64,000 bases of DNA from Mercurialis annua (GCF_937616625.2 NC_065571.1:31705879-31769878); one strand, 5' to 3'; shown: positions 1 through 11,927, counted from the first letter of the stretch. Numbers and translations: made by a program. The notes: generated by a model from the letters alone, not told the origin.

Positions 1-300
1 CTTTATTATTATTATATATTTCGCCGGATTAGTTCGACTGGTTATATTGCTTTGGCATGTTATATTATTTACATTGGTTTATGATAAATCTATTTTAGAC
101 TCGGAATTGGATAAGCATGTTATATTAACTATTGAATATTATAACTGCTAAATTTAGGCTGAAGTCTCGGTTGCTCCCGAGCATTGGTTTTCTGCAGGTT
201 TATGTGTTTATATTGTTAATTGAAAGGCTAGCTACGGGTTTTGGTACTACATTACCCATACCCTAGCCCCGGTCGCGATTCATGAAAATGGGTCGTGACA
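1..300 (+). mobile_element. 3' part of an LTR, gypsy-type retrotransposon (family B)
   Basis: The segment ends in GGGTCGTGACA, followed three bases later by a primer-binding site. This is how an LTR 3' end looks in sense orientation. The last 100 bases match the reverse complement of the LTR ends at 9538, 16948 and 54796, including the shared block around GGCTTGCTACGGGTTT and the block CGCCGGTCGCGATTCATGAA (here with one change). The 5' part lies outside the window. No coding sequence is seen. Orientation is plus, opposite to most other elements in the window. Confidence 0.85.
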
Positions 301-1089
301 AACTTGGTATCAGAGCTTTGGTTTCAAACCAAGGCCTTATGCATGTTAATTGTTATGTGTTTTTGGCATGATAAGTTGATATCGTGTCTTAGGAACTACT
401 GCGGAATTAGGATTCGTGTCTTGTCTTTTAAACGTCATCATTTGTTTTCAAACCTTCAGCCTACATCCTATAGGTGATGTCTGTCTGTCCTTATTTGGTA
501 TTGATGCTTTGATTGACAATTTATTTCATTTGGATGTTAATTGCTGTGTTTTATCATGTTGAGATTATTTCACTTGGGTGATTATAATTGCTTTTGATTT
601 CTCGGGAAATCATAGGTTGGTAAATTTTCCTAAAGACTCATACTTGGGTATGATGTTTGATAAAACTTGTCGTTTATGCCTAAAACGATTTAGAATTTAT
701 GGTAATGTTACAGTTATTTTACGTGATGCGTTGAACTGCTTTTGCCTTGTTAATAAAGTACATCTTGGCTTTGGCCTCAATTGTTGATGTTAAATGTGAT
801 CGTATGTTGGACGTTAGCCTTATTTTTCAATTAAAGAGATTTTGGGTTAAACCTTAAAACGTGTTTGATGGTCATGCATTGTTTGACCACATGTTGATTT
901 AGAGATTTTTATCGAGAATATTGTTTTATCCGATTTGTGTTTCGACATAGAATTATAAGAGAAGTTTAATTTTAAATTCTTAAAAAGATGATTTTTGGTT
1001 GAGTTGCTAGTAAATATTTTGAAATATTATGTTTGGTCTGGTGTTAACAAGCGATGGTTTCAAATGATATTTTATGAGATAAGTCATTG
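301..1089 (+). mobile_element. Untranslated leader / internal region of family B element
   Basis: The internal region follows the primer-binding site. It aligns by eye with the reverse complement of 16130-16947, the leader of the element at 9538-18223. Both share the sequence after the binding site, GGAACTACTGCGGAATTAGG, and the stretch around GTTTTATCCGATTTGTG. No reading frame above about 75 codons and no gag-like motif is visible, so I treat it as noncoding. Homology stops near 1085, exactly where the 60-bp tandem array begins. Confidence 0.7.
305..316 (+). other. Retrotransposon primer-binding site (initiator tRNA-Met)
   Basis: TGGTATCAGAGC lies five bases past the LTR end. It is the usual complement of the 3' end of plant initiator tRNA-Met. 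The same 12-mer in reverse complement flanks the LTRs at 16932-16943 and 32624-32635. Confidence 0.9.
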
Positions 1090-3972
1090 TTTACAAATCC
1101 AAACGTGTCTCCTTTTTAGAGATTTAAGCCAAATGTTTACAAACGCTACGAAACAAATCAAAGCCTTTCACCTTTTTAGCAATTTAAGCCAAACGTTTAC
1201 AAACGTTGCGAAACAAAACTAAATGTTTCACCTTTTAGCGATTTAAGCAAAACATTTACAAACGTTACAAAAGAAATACAAACGTTTCCCCTTTTTAGCG
1301 ATTTAAGCCAAACGTTTACAAAAGTTACGAAACAAATCCAAACGTTTTACCTTTTTAGCAATTTAAATACACACGTTTTCCCATTTTTGTGATTTAGGAC
1401 AAACGTTTACAAACATTACGTAACAAATTCAAATGTTTCACTTTTTTAGCGATTTAGATTTAAGCCAAACGTTTACAAACGTTACAAAACAAATCCAAAT
1501 GTTTCACATTTTAAGCGATTTAAGCCAAACGTTTACAAACATTATGAAACAAAACCAAGTGTTTCACCTTTTTAACAATTTAAGCCAAACGTTTACAAAC
1601 GTTACGAAACAAATCCAAGCGTTTTACATATTTAGCAATTTAAGCCAAATCTTTACAAACATTACGAAACAAATCCAAACGTTTCACCTTTATTAGCGAT
1701 TTATGCCTAACATTTACAAACGTTACGAAACAAATCCAAACGTTTCACCTTTTTAGCAATTTAAGCAAAACATTTACAAAGGTTATGAAACAAATCCAAA
1801 TGTTTCACCTTTTAGCGATTTATGCCAAACGTTTACAAATGTTACAAAACAAATCCACGCGTTTCACTTTTGTAGAAATTTAAGCCAAATGTTTACAAAC
1901 TTTACGAAACTAATCCAAGCATTTCACCTAAATAGCAATTTAAGCCAACGTATACAAACGTTATGAAACAAATCTATGCGTTTTACCTTTTTAGCAATTT
2001 TAGCCAAACGTGTACAAACGTTACGAAACAAATCCAAACGTTTCACCTTTTTAGGGATATAAGAAAAAAATTTACAAACATTACGAAACAAAATCAAGCG
2101 TTTCACCTTTTTAGCAATTTAAGACAAATGTTTACAAACGTTACGAAACAAATCCAAGCGTTTCACCTTTTTAGCAATTTAAGCCAAACGTTTAAAAACG
2201 TTACAAAACAAATCCAAATGTTTCCCCTTTTTAGCAATTTAAGCCAAACGTTTACAAACGTTACGAAACAAATCCAAACGTTTCACCTTTTTAGCGATAT
2301 AAGCCAAAAGTTTACAAACGTTACCAAACAAATCTAAACGTTTCACCTTTATTAGCGATTTAAGCCAAACGTTTGCAAATGTTACGAAACAAATCCAAAC
2401 GTTTCACCTTTTTAGGGATTTAAGCCAAACGTTTACAAACGTTAAGAAACAAATTCAAACGTTTCGCCTTCTTAGCGATTTAAGCCAAACGTTTACAAAC
2501 ATTACGAAACGAATCCAAACTTTTACAAATGTTACGAAACAAATTCAAAAGTGTCGCCTTCTTAGCGATTTAAGCCAAACGTTTACAAACGTTACGAAAC
2601 GAATCCAAACGTTTCACCTTTTTAGCGATTTAAGCCAAATGTTTACAAACATTACGAAACGAATCCAAACGTTTACAAACGTTACGAAAGAAATTCAAAT
2701 GCTTCACCTTTTTAGCGATTTAAGCCAAAAGTTTACAAACGTTACGAAACGAATCCAAACGTTTACAAACGTTACGAAACAAATCCAAACGTTTCACCTT
2801 TTTAGCGATTTAAGCCAAACGTTTACAAACATTAAGAAAACATTCAAACGTTTCGCCTTTTTAGCAGTTTAAGTCAAACATTTACAAACGTTACGAAACG
2901 AATCCAAACGTTTACAAACGTTACGAAACAAATTCAAACGTTTCGCCTTCTTAGCGATTTAAGCCAAACGTTAAGAAATGTTATGAAACAAATCCAAACG
3001 TTTCACCTTTTTTGTGATTTAAGCCAAACGTTAACAAACGTTACGAAACAAAACCAAACATTTCACCTGTTTAGCAATTTAAGCCCAACGTTTACAAACG
3101 TTACGAAACAAATCAAAAAATTTCCCCATTTTAGCAATTTAAGCCAAACGTTTAAAACGTTACGAATTAAATCCAAACATTTCACCTTTTTAGCGATTTA
3201 TGCCAAACGTTTATAAACATTAGGAAACAAATCGAAACGTTTCATCTTTTTAACGATTGAAAGGCAAATGTTTACAAACGTTACGAAACAAATCCAAATG
3301 TTTCACATTTTTTAGCGATTTAAGCCAAACGTTTACAAACATTACAAAACAAATCCAAACGTTTCCCCTTTTTAGCGATTTAAGCCAAACGTTTACAAAG
3401 GTTATGAAACAAATCTAAATGTTTCACCTTTTTAGCAATTTAAGACAAACATTTACAGACGTTACGAAACAAATCAAAGCGTTTTCCCTTTTAGCAATGT
3501 AAGCCAAACGTTTACAAATGTTACAAAACAAATTCCAAATGTTTCATCTTTTTAGCGATTTAAGCCAAATGTTTACAAATATTATGAAACAAAACCAAGC
3601 GTTTCACCTTTTTAGCAATTTAAGCCAAACGTTTACAAACGTTACAAAACCAATCCAAGCGTTTTACCTATTTAGCAATTTAATCCAAATGTTTATAAAT
3701 GTTACAAAACATATCCAAGCATTTCATCTTTTTAGCAATTTAAGCCAAACATTTACAAACGTTACGAAAAAAATCCAAACATTTCACCTATTTAGCGATT
3801 TAAGCCAAACGTTTACAAACGTAAGAAACAAATCCAAACGTTTCACCTTTATTAGCGATTTATGCCTAACGTTTACAAACATTACGAAACAAATCCAAAT
3901 GTTTCACCTTTTTAGCGATTTAAGCAAAACATTTACAACCTTTTTAGCGATTTAAGCCAAACGTTTACAAAC
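1090..3972 (+). repeat. 60-bp minisatellite array, first block (about 48 units)
   Basis: Direct repeats with a period of 60 bases. A typical unit reads as CCTTTTTAGCGATTTAAGCC followed by AAACGTTTACAAACGTTACG and AAACAAATCCAAACGTTTCA. Each unit carries three AACGTT palindromes. Copies differ by point changes, mostly at the CpG of AACGTT, and by 1-3 base indels. Some 30-bp half-units occur between 2490 and 2910. Because 60 and 30 are multiples of three, plus-strand frames stay open for up to 145 codons (3518-3955) with a 20-residue repeat such as TKQIQTFHLFSDLSQTFTNV. Frames shift repeatedly, so I do not call a protein. The array begins inside a retrotransposon internal region and is cut by a solo LTR. 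Confidence 0.95.
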
Positions 3973-4327
3973 TGTCACGACCCAAAATATTTAGCCGAGA
4001 CCGGCGCTAGGGAATGGGAGTGGAAGCTCCGAAACCCGTAGCAAGCCTAAAATCACTAGTAATTTTTTCGCAATTAAAAACATAATATCTTATCTAAAAT
4101 ATTTTCAGGAAACTCTTTTAGACAATATATTTATATTTATTAAAATATCATATTAGAGTTTACAATATAAAATATCGCTTAAAGTCAAAGTGTCTATCGA
4201 ATACTAACACCTACTGACTACTGCAGCTCTAGGAACTCATGCTTGTGCAAGTCCAATGACTTCTGGCACAATGGAGATGGTTTGTCTGATCCGACTCCGA
4301 CTACCTGCAAACAACAGAGTGAGGGGT

Positions 4328-4347
4328 CAGTGTTTGGGAAAATACTG
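4328..4347 (-). other. Conserved 8-4-8 hairpin in LTR
   Basis: Plus strand CAGTGTTT-GGGA-AAATACTG. Eight base pairs form, including one G-T wobble, with a four-base loop. Equivalents lie at 7625-7644, 25481-25500 and 63654-63673. Confidence 0.7.
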
Positions 4348-5305
4348 AGTAAGTTTGCAAGTTACTAATGGTATTATCAAAATATAGCATCATATGCTTA
4401 ATACGTATGTAAATTCATGATATAAGCAAACAACAAATATTCTTAATTTCAAAGTGTGAGTCCAACTCACTAGATAAGGGGCTCAGGTTACACCATTACC
4501 GAGTGCTCACTCGTATCGAATCTCAAAGTGTGAGTCCAACTCACTGGTGGGTCCAACTCACTAAATACGGGGCTCACGTTACACCGTAACCGAGTTCACT
4601 CTCGTATCGCATTCGTATCATATCATGCAGAAATACATTAAATCTTAATCACAAAGTCAGACACTCTAGGCTGGCTCAATACTGGTGATCACACAGCCTA
4701 ATGACACCCAATAGGTAGTTAGTTTCTTCGCATCGCATACTAGATTCATGCATTCAAAGCAATGAATAAAACATCATTCATATAAGCGATCAATCAAACA
4801 TAGTAATATCTTATACGAGTAAGTTATATAGATAAGATGTATCTAATAATAATATTCATAATATAAGAAATTAGCTTTTATAAATAATACGTAAAAGTAA
4901 ATGCAACTCACAGAAACCGCTATTCCTTATATCCGAACATAAGCTCCAGGAGACTGGTCCGTCAATCCTCGTCGAGCTTCTTGGTTCGTCATACTCGTAG
5001 CTTGATAGTCCGTCACATCTATCATAGGATGCTATCGTTAAAACATACACTTAGAGAATCCTATTCTTAAAAACTGCACTAAATACCTAACATGACAAAA
5101 GCACGAAACATAACCGTCGTGCTCTAAACGTATCTTTCTCGGTAGATCTCTATTCATATCTTGATAACTCATCATGCTAATGTTCATTGCTATAATGTCT
5201 TATTAATATTCATTTTAAGACATTTGTCAGAGTTCTACACCCGTATCATGTCATCGGAAGCCAATTTTCGCTCCCGAAAGTCCCCCGGAGGTCACGATCG
5301 AAGTA

Positions 5306-5465
5306 GGGCACGTCGTGCTAGCTTGGCACGTCGTGCCCTTCAATTTTCATGAAGGGAACGTCGTGCCCTTCCTTATGCACGTCTTGCACCCCTGGTGGGG
5401 CACGTCTCGCGCACCAGCACGACGTGCTGAAGTGCAGCACGTCGTGCACCAATCGGGTGCGACGT
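5306..5465. repeat. CpG-rich palindrome cluster (GCACGACGTGC type)
   Basis: About 160 bases with repeated GCACGTCGTGC / GCACGACGTGC odd palindromes and variants, far richer in GC than the surrounding LTR. It lies 386-545 bp downstream of the TATA box in element sense. Confidence 0.85.
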
Positions 5466-5850
5466 TTTTCGGCGTCTCCGGACAATTTTCAGAGCTCCAA
5501 AACTCCCAAAACTCATACCAATTCATACCCAATTCATTTAAACACATTATACACACTTTTGCACTTCGAAATCAACCATAAACGCTCCAAAACGTCGAAT
5601 TCAATATAAATGCGATCTAAACCGCAAAACAGCCCCCTATTTTTCATTTTTCGTGGTAATAACATGTAACTACCTTGTTTTGATGCTTGGGGAAGGTACA
5701 GGCTTGAATTCCGAAGAGATCGACGCAAAAATTGTCTGAAACTGATGTCGAACGGAGAAACCGTGAAGAAATTAAGTTGAATGATGAAATGTATAGGGTT
5801 TTCTGGATTCTTCCTCTTATTTAATCTGATTCTTTCTTTCATAATTCTCT

Positions 5851-5859
5851 TCTTATATA
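5851..5859 (-). promoter_or_regulatory. Predicted TATA box of solo LTR
   Basis: Reads TATATAAGA on the minus strand. It aligns in context with similar boxes in the LTRs at 9041, 59272 and 62981. Confidence 0.55.
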
Positions 5860-6486
5860 GCTTGACTGAAGGTTAGTTTTGATCCTTCCTTTCTTTCTTC
5901 GTTACAATTTATCTTTTGAACTTTTCTTTTATTCAATTTAATCCTCGCTCAACTAATTAACACTTTAATCATAGCGTATACGTATTATTTATATCCAATA
6001 AACAATACGAATCCCAATATTAATATTTTCCTGTCCATAATATTTTAATTACTATTCTCGAGATTTAATTGGCTAATTTGCACTTTGGTCCTTGAACTTT
6101 TCAAAAGTTGCAATTTAGCCCAATCACATCCGCATCCAAATTTTAAAAGGTCTCCGATTGACCCGAAATTTTTACCATTATTATTATAAAACATTTCGCG
6201 GACCCTGGCGAAATAATTTCCCTTTTCAGGACTTAACTGGTTAAATTACCACTTTAGTCCCTGAACTCTAGTTTGGGACTCTTCTTATCATTTTTCCTTT
6301 TAATTTAAATTCCAACTTTAGAATCGGAATATGATATTAAATTCTACATAATTACTTTCCCAAGACCGACCTACTAAAGACTTATTTACTTTAATTTCTC
6401 GGAATTCCTTCCTATATCGTCACTCCAGCCACCCACAATTTGACACGTGGTCCAGTTAGATAATTAGAATCTTTTGGGGTATTCCA

Positions 6487-7210
6487 CAAACGTTACGAAA
6501 CAAAACCAAGCGTTTCACTTTTTTAGCAATTTAAGCCAAACGTTTACAAACGTTACGAAACAAATCCAAGCGTTTTACCTTTTTAGAAATTTAAGCCAAA
6601 AGTTTACAAAAGTTCCGAAACAAATACAAGCGTTTCACCTTTTTAGCAATTTAAGCCAAACATTTACAAACATTACAAAACAAATCCAAATGTTTCCCTA
6701 TTTTAGCGATTTAAGCCAAACATTTAAAACGTTACGAAACAAATCCAAACATTTAACTTTTTTTAGCGATTTATGCCAAACGTTACGAAACTAATCCAAA
6801 CGTTTTCCCTTTTCAGCGATTAAAGCCAAACGTTTACAAACGTTACAAAACAAATCCAAACGTTTCATCTTTTTAGCGATTTAAGCCAAACATTTACAAA
6901 CGTTACGAAACAAATCCAAATGTTTCACCTTTTTAGCGATTTAAGCCAAACGTTTACAAACATTATGAAACAAATCCAAATGTTTCACCTTTTTTGCGAT
7001 TTAAGTCAAACGTTTATAAACGTTACGAAACAAATCCAAATGTTTCCCCATTTTAGCTATTTAAGCCAAACGTTTAAAACGTTACGGAACAAATCCAAAC
7101 GTTTCACCTTTTTAGCAATTTAAGTCAAACGTTTACAAACGTTACGAAACAAATCCAAACGTTTCACCTTTTTAGCGATTTAAGCCAAACGTTTACAAAT
7201 GTTACAAAAC
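6487..7210 (+). repeat. 60-bp minisatellite array, second block (about 12 units)
   Basis: The array resumes directly after the solo LTR with the same unit and phase. It ends where another LTR begins at 7211. The frames at 6474-6794 and 6920-7123 are the same 20-residue repeat. There is no array sequence beyond the element that terminates it, so its original right end is not visible. Confidence 0.95.
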
Positions 7211-7624
7211 TGTCAGGACCCAATCTCATGGGCCGAGACCGGTGCTAGGGAATGGGAGTGGTAGCTCCAAAACCCGTAGCAAGCCTAAAAACGTAAAATA
7301 TTTTTTCTTAAAATACCATACGTCATGCATGACAGACATAAGCACATGTCATGCTTTAAAGATGCTAGGCTATACATTTTCTTCTGGCAATCACAAACCG
7401 TTACAACGCAGCGAGCATAAAACATTCATAATTTCAAAACGTTAATGTTTTATTTACAGAAAACCATTTGATACAGACTGAAATACGAAACATTTATCTA
7501 CTGCAGCTCTAAGAGTAAAGTACTGTTTCTTTACATACTTTCAAAAATATCAGACTTCTGGATCAAGAATAAAAGTGTGCGGCTTCAAAACTTCTTTCAC
7601 CTGAGAGGGAAAGCTGTGAGGGGT

Positions 7625-7644
7625 CAGTATATGGGAATATACTG
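7625..7644 (-). other. Conserved 8-4-8 hairpin in LTR (covariant copy)
   Basis: Plus strand CAGTATAT-GGGA-ATATACTG. The seventh base pair is A-T where the other copies have T-A, so both sides changed together and pairing is kept. Confidence 0.75.
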
Positions 7645-8515
7645 AGTGTGTTCATATATTTACTAGTCTATATTCAAGTAAAACATAAAACAATGCAATA
7701 GAATTTAAATCATGTGTAGCCAAGTACAAGATCCGATTAAAACCCTAATCCTCGAACATGCTAAACTTATATGATCAAATCAAAATGATCCAAATGGTCC
7801 GACCCGGGAGTAATTCTAACTCAATCACGTCAGCCGCGACCAACCTCTTAATCCCAAGTGGTAGGTCCAACCCACTAGATACGGGGCTCAGTTTACTTTA
7901 ACCGAGTTCTTACTCGTATCGCATTCAAATATATCCAACTTTGAAATTCATATTCATAATCAAGTTCACAGCTGTAATAAATCGAAACTGGTGATCGCGC
8001 AGTCCTATTGCCGCCCAAAAGGTGGCACATTCCATCATATCAATACTGGTTTTAAACTAAACATATACATATTTCATGTAAAAACATTGCATTGAAAGTA
8101 TTCAATTCAAATGTAAAGCAATATAAAATATTTGCTTGTGTAAATACTTTAAAAGTAAATTTATAAAAATTCACCAAAAACGCTTATCCAAAAATACTTC
8201 GGTGCTCAGAAACGTCAAGCTTCTCGAGCTCCTGGTCCAGCTGTTTCTTGCCTCGCCGGATCTAAAATGATTTAAAACAATTGACTCACATCAGAATCCT
8301 ATTCTAAGATTGACTCTAGATTCGAGACACGACGTACTACTCTTATCGATTAGCTAACTCGTTTTCGGTTCGTATCTCTATTCTGAAATGATTCTCAATT
8401 AACCTCGTTAGGTTAAAGATTCAAACTAATCGGTAATTGATTGAATACTAATCGATTTCAAATCCGGATATGTGTGTACAAAATATTTATCAAAACGGGT
8501 CAACTGGCGGATTCA

Positions 8516-8665
8516 CTGTGCGTGCGCACGACTGTTTGTGCGGCTGCACAGGAGACTGTGCGCCCCCACAGTCTCAAGATTGTGCGCTCGCACAGTCTAC
8601 AGTACGCTCGCACAGTCTATAGTGTGCTCGCATAGTCCACAGACTGTGCGCACGCACAGCCACAG
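8516..8665. repeat. CpG-rich palindrome cluster (CTGTGCG-NN-CGCACAG type)
   Basis: Several copies and variants of CTGTGCG followed by CGCACAG, with a two-base centre. The cluster lies 376-525 bp downstream of the TATA box in element sense. The same motif class occurs in the LTR at 58801-58915. Confidence 0.85.
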
Positions 8666-9040
8666 GCTTTCGCCCGGGATCGTTTCCGACGTGCTTCTAA
8701 TTGAATTTTGCATTCTCAACACCTAAACAACGCGTAATCACATCGAAAAACTCAAAATCTAAACTCAAAACGCAATAAATCAATCCTATAATCGTTAACA
8801 CGATAAAACCGTTCCGTGGCCAAAAACTTTAAATCGATATAACCATTAATTCATCCATCCAAACGATAAAACGTCACGCTTACCGTGATTCGCCACTGAA
8901 ATACGATCGATTCGAGATATGGAACGTCGAAAACGGACGAGAAACTGAGATCGAGCGACGGAACGTAAAGGATCTTAGAAGGAAATAGAAAAATGGAGCT
9001 GATGATGGTTTGAGGTCTGGAACCTTCATTTTGAAGGTAA

Positions 9041-9051
9041 TCTTATATATA
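9041..9051 (-). promoter_or_regulatory. Predicted TATA box of element 3 LTR
   Basis: Reads TATATATAAGA on the minus strand, in the same local context as the other LTR boxes. Confidence 0.55.
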
Positions 9052-9393
9052 TCATGGCTAATTTTAACTTTGGTCCTTGAAACGTTTTAAAAGTTGCAAT
9101 TTAGTCCAAAACTTATCCGCGTCCAAATTTTAAATGGTCTCCGATTGACTCGCAGCTTTTACCATAAATACTATAAAATATTTCGCGGACTTTGGCGAAA
9201 TAAATATTAACTCGGGATTTGTATTTTATTTTATATTAATTTTCAAAGTTATTTCCATATATGCCGATAAATCGCTTAATAAAAATTATTTTAAATTCTC
9301 GATATAATTAAATTAAATTCTTCTTAATTTAATTTATCGAAAGTCAGGACACGTGGCACGACTTAATTACTTTAAAACATATGAGGTGTTACA

Positions 9394-9429
9394 TTCACCC
9401 CCCCTTAAAATAAATTCGTTCTCGAATTT
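9394..9429 (-). other. Polypurine tract and adjacent hairpin of element 3
   Basis: In sense orientation the hairpin AAATTCGAGAACGAATTT (9412-9429) is followed by AAGGGGGGGTGAA, which abuts the LTR. The pol stop codon TAA (9428-9430) overlaps the hairpin. The purine run is where plus-strand synthesis starts in LTR retrotransposons. Confidence 0.8.
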
Positions 9430-9537
9430 AAACCTTTAGCCACATACATTGGGTAAATAAGTACGGATACTTCTGTCTCATGTCCTCTTCTGTTTCCCAC
9501 GTGCATTCTTCTACGGACAGACTTCTCCAAAGGACTT
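9428..9537 (-). pseudogene. C-terminal end of gypsy pol (integrase tail), truncated
   Basis: The reverse strand reads KVLWRSLSVEECTWETEEDM, then RQKYPYLF, and stops at 9428. Plant Ty3/gypsy polyproteins commonly end with a stretch of the form VLWR..VEEATWE.E..M...YP.LF, so this is the integrase C-terminus just before the polypurine tract. Only the last 36 codons or so remain, because the element starting at 9538 interrupts the frame. The rest of pol (reverse transcriptase, RNase H, most of integrase) is absent from the window. The gag-protease fragment at 18224-19335 may be the other end of the same copy. Confidence 0.8.
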
Positions 9538-10913
9538 TGTCACGACCCATTTTCATGAATTGCGACCGGCGCTAGGGTATGGGTATGGTTGTACCGAAAC
9601 CCGTAGCAAGCCTTGCGGATAACATACATTAATCATTTAAAACATTGTACCTGCATAAAACCACATGCTCGGGGGCAACCGAGACTCCAACCTATTATAG
9701 CAGTTTATAAATAATAAATGCTCGGTCAACTCCGAGTCTCTAACACGGCATAAATATTAAATAACCAAAGTTAATATAATAATACCAATCAATAAATAAT
9801 TCAATTGAGTTAATCTGACAACAAGTAATACAACAAGTAAGACTTCTAATTACTACTGCGGTCTAAGAGTAAAATCACTTCAATAACTTTAATAAAATAA
9901 AGTAAGACCTCCGAGTAAATAAAGAATCGGAGACCAGTTGACTCGCTCAAATCATAACCCTGGGAAAAATTGGGAAAACAAAGGGGTCAGATATACTGAG
10001 ATGAGTTCATACAACTATTTAGATTTATTAAGTGAAAACCATTAAAAATCTTAAAACATTTGTAAAGCAATTTATCATTATGGATAAGTATTGAAACCCT
10101 AAACCACAAATATCTATATCCAGTTGTCGTGTCGGTGAGACGTATCTCCATAACCGATCCCCGACTGTCACTCAAATAAACACGTGAGTCCCAGGAGACG
10201 TATCGTCCACCGGCGCCCTCACTAAGGCGAGACGTATCTCGAACCTACCTCAATACCATATTATCATATACCGGTGCGCACGCAGTCTCGATGATGCCCA
10301 TCGAGTAGCCCGTTCCAATTCAGATCCATAATGTTGAAAACAGTTCGAAAGCTGTATATACAATATATATATATGCAAAAATACAATTTACCTAATAAAG
10401 CGGTAAATAGCGATATAAACTCACTGTTTGCTAATCCACGTGAAAACTCCTGGAAAACAGCCTAAACTCGGTTCTCTTCAAAAGCACGAATAGACAACGA
10501 GTCTAAACAAATACAAATAATTATTAAAAACGGATCCTAACTCTATAGAGTACTAGACAGCACATAGGACTAGCACAAAACAACAAGTCAAGGTGAAGCC
10601 AATCAGAGTAAACACAATACTCAAACAATTAAAAAAAGTCAACACAAGACAAGCCTATTGAGTTCCTGCTTTAAAATCCATTTCAAAAAATATTATTTAA
10701 ATATTTATTAAATAATAACCCAAGTTATAGAATACAAACCATATAAGTTTCTATATCAAACACAATCCGAATAAATCAGAAAACAGCTTAAAAATAAACC
10801 AAGTTAAAATTCGTATCAGTGAGTCAGCCGAGTTATCACAAACTACCAAGCTTCTTCCCACTTGTTGGGCGACCAAAGTCTAACCCAACCCAAAAGTTAA
10901 ACCAAGTTAAAAT

Positions 10914-11019
10914 CCTGAATTACTTGAATGAAAAGTATAGTCTTTTAAAAGCAAGTACACAATCCTCCTGAATTACTTGAATGAAAAGTATAGTCTTTTA
11001 AAAGCAAGTACACAATCCA
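10914..11019. repeat. 53-bp tandem duplication
   Basis: Two consecutive copies of a 53-bp unit starting CCTGAATTACTTGAATG. The element's other LTR is truncated before this point, so I cannot tell whether the duplication predates insertion. Confidence 0.9.
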
Positions 11020-11892
11020 TCGTCTAGCCAACAATTGGCAAATCACTCCATACTAACACAAGTATGTTACACTTCTTTTAAATGAACCAAAAAGGATTAA
11101 ATTATACATTTAAACGTTAAACTCATATTTGAAACGATAATCAAATCATGGCATAAACTTGTCGACTAAGACATAATCAACATGAATGAGTCTAACGCAA
11201 ACAACGCAATGCCATCATGTCAAGAACGATACAAAACAGCCCCAATACGATTATGGACAGCAACTATATCGTTGAAATGTACTCAGCACATAAACAAGGT
11301 GAAATCATGCATTTATAAGCCAACCAATCATCCTATGATTTACTAAGCATGCCAAAAGATATAACATTGATTCAAACACATATGATCAGCCTTTAATCAG
11401 AATTTCCAGCGAAATAACCAAGCCATAATCATACGAACAACCTAGCACCTTAACCCAAAAATCAACATTTAAATCTAAATGTTATAGCATGATAATTCAA
11501 TCATAAACACCCTATTACAGATTAGGTTAAGCGTTTCAGAGATCAAATCAGCCACAACATAAGTACAATACAATAGAACACAATCTATCGAATTAGCACG
11601 CGAATCTCTACGCAAAAATTTAAAGGATTGCAACACATACCATAATGAATCGAGATCGGCGTAAGAATCGAAAGGAAACAGAAAATCAATATCCACAATA
11701 CGTTGGAAAAAGGTTCGAATAAGTTAAGAGCCGATATACGCGATAAGGAATTGATTAATCAAAGAAAGGAGTATTAGAATCGCTTACCGAATGATTAAAC
11801 CAAAGGGAATGAAGGAAAATAGAGTATCTCAGATGCTAGGGCGGCTCTAGGGTTTTATAAAAGGGAAAAATTAGGTTAGGTCGAGCTAAGGG

Positions 11893-11903
11893 TCTATTTA
11901 TAG
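11893..11903 (-). promoter_or_regulatory. Predicted TATA box of element 2 LTR
   Basis: CTATAAATAGA on the minus strand, matching the plant TATA consensus. Confidence 0.6.
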
Positions 11904-11927
11904 GTCAAAATATCAAATTTGACAGAG

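Larger units (their letters stand above)
3973..6486 (-). mobile_element. Solo LTR of a gypsy-type element, with target duplication
   Basis: The element starts TGTCACGACCC and ends GGGGTATTCCA on the plus strand (TG...CA termini), 2514 bases. It is flanked by an exact 5-bp duplication CAAAC at 3968-3972 and 6487-6491. Both flanks are units of the 60-bp array, so it inserted into the array. No primer-binding site, polypurine tract or second LTR adjoins it, so it is a solo LTR left by LTR-LTR recombination. Its sense strand is minus. It contains a TATA box, a GCACGACGTGC palindrome cluster and the 8-4-8 hairpin. A related LTR in plus orientation lies at 62745-64000. Confidence 0.93.
7211..9393 (-). 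mobile_element. 3' LTR of an autonomous-type gypsy element (element 3)
   Basis: Starts TGTCAGGACCC and ends GAGGTGTTACA, 2183 bases. It is followed (upstream in sense) by a C-rich strand that is the polypurine tract in reverse, then by the end of a pol reading frame. It is therefore the 3' LTR of a minus-oriented element that inserted into the 60-bp array. Left flank is AAAAC. The right flank is lost to a later deletion. It carries a TATA box, a CTGTGCG-NN-CGCACAG palindrome cluster and the 8-4-8 hairpin. Confidence 0.9.

Noticed and set aside
3518..3955. 145-codon frame and similar frames in the 60-bp array as a repeat protein gene
   Set aside because: Open only because the period is divisible by three. 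Frames break at each indel and no start context or domain is seen.
5315..5609. Overlapping frames across the palindrome cluster, with ARRA-like peptides
   Set aside because: They read through CpG-rich palindromes on both strands. The composition comes from the repeats, not from a gene.
1090..7210. CRISPR-like array
   Set aside because: The whole 60-bp unit repeats, with no unique spacers and no cas genes, in a plant nuclear context.
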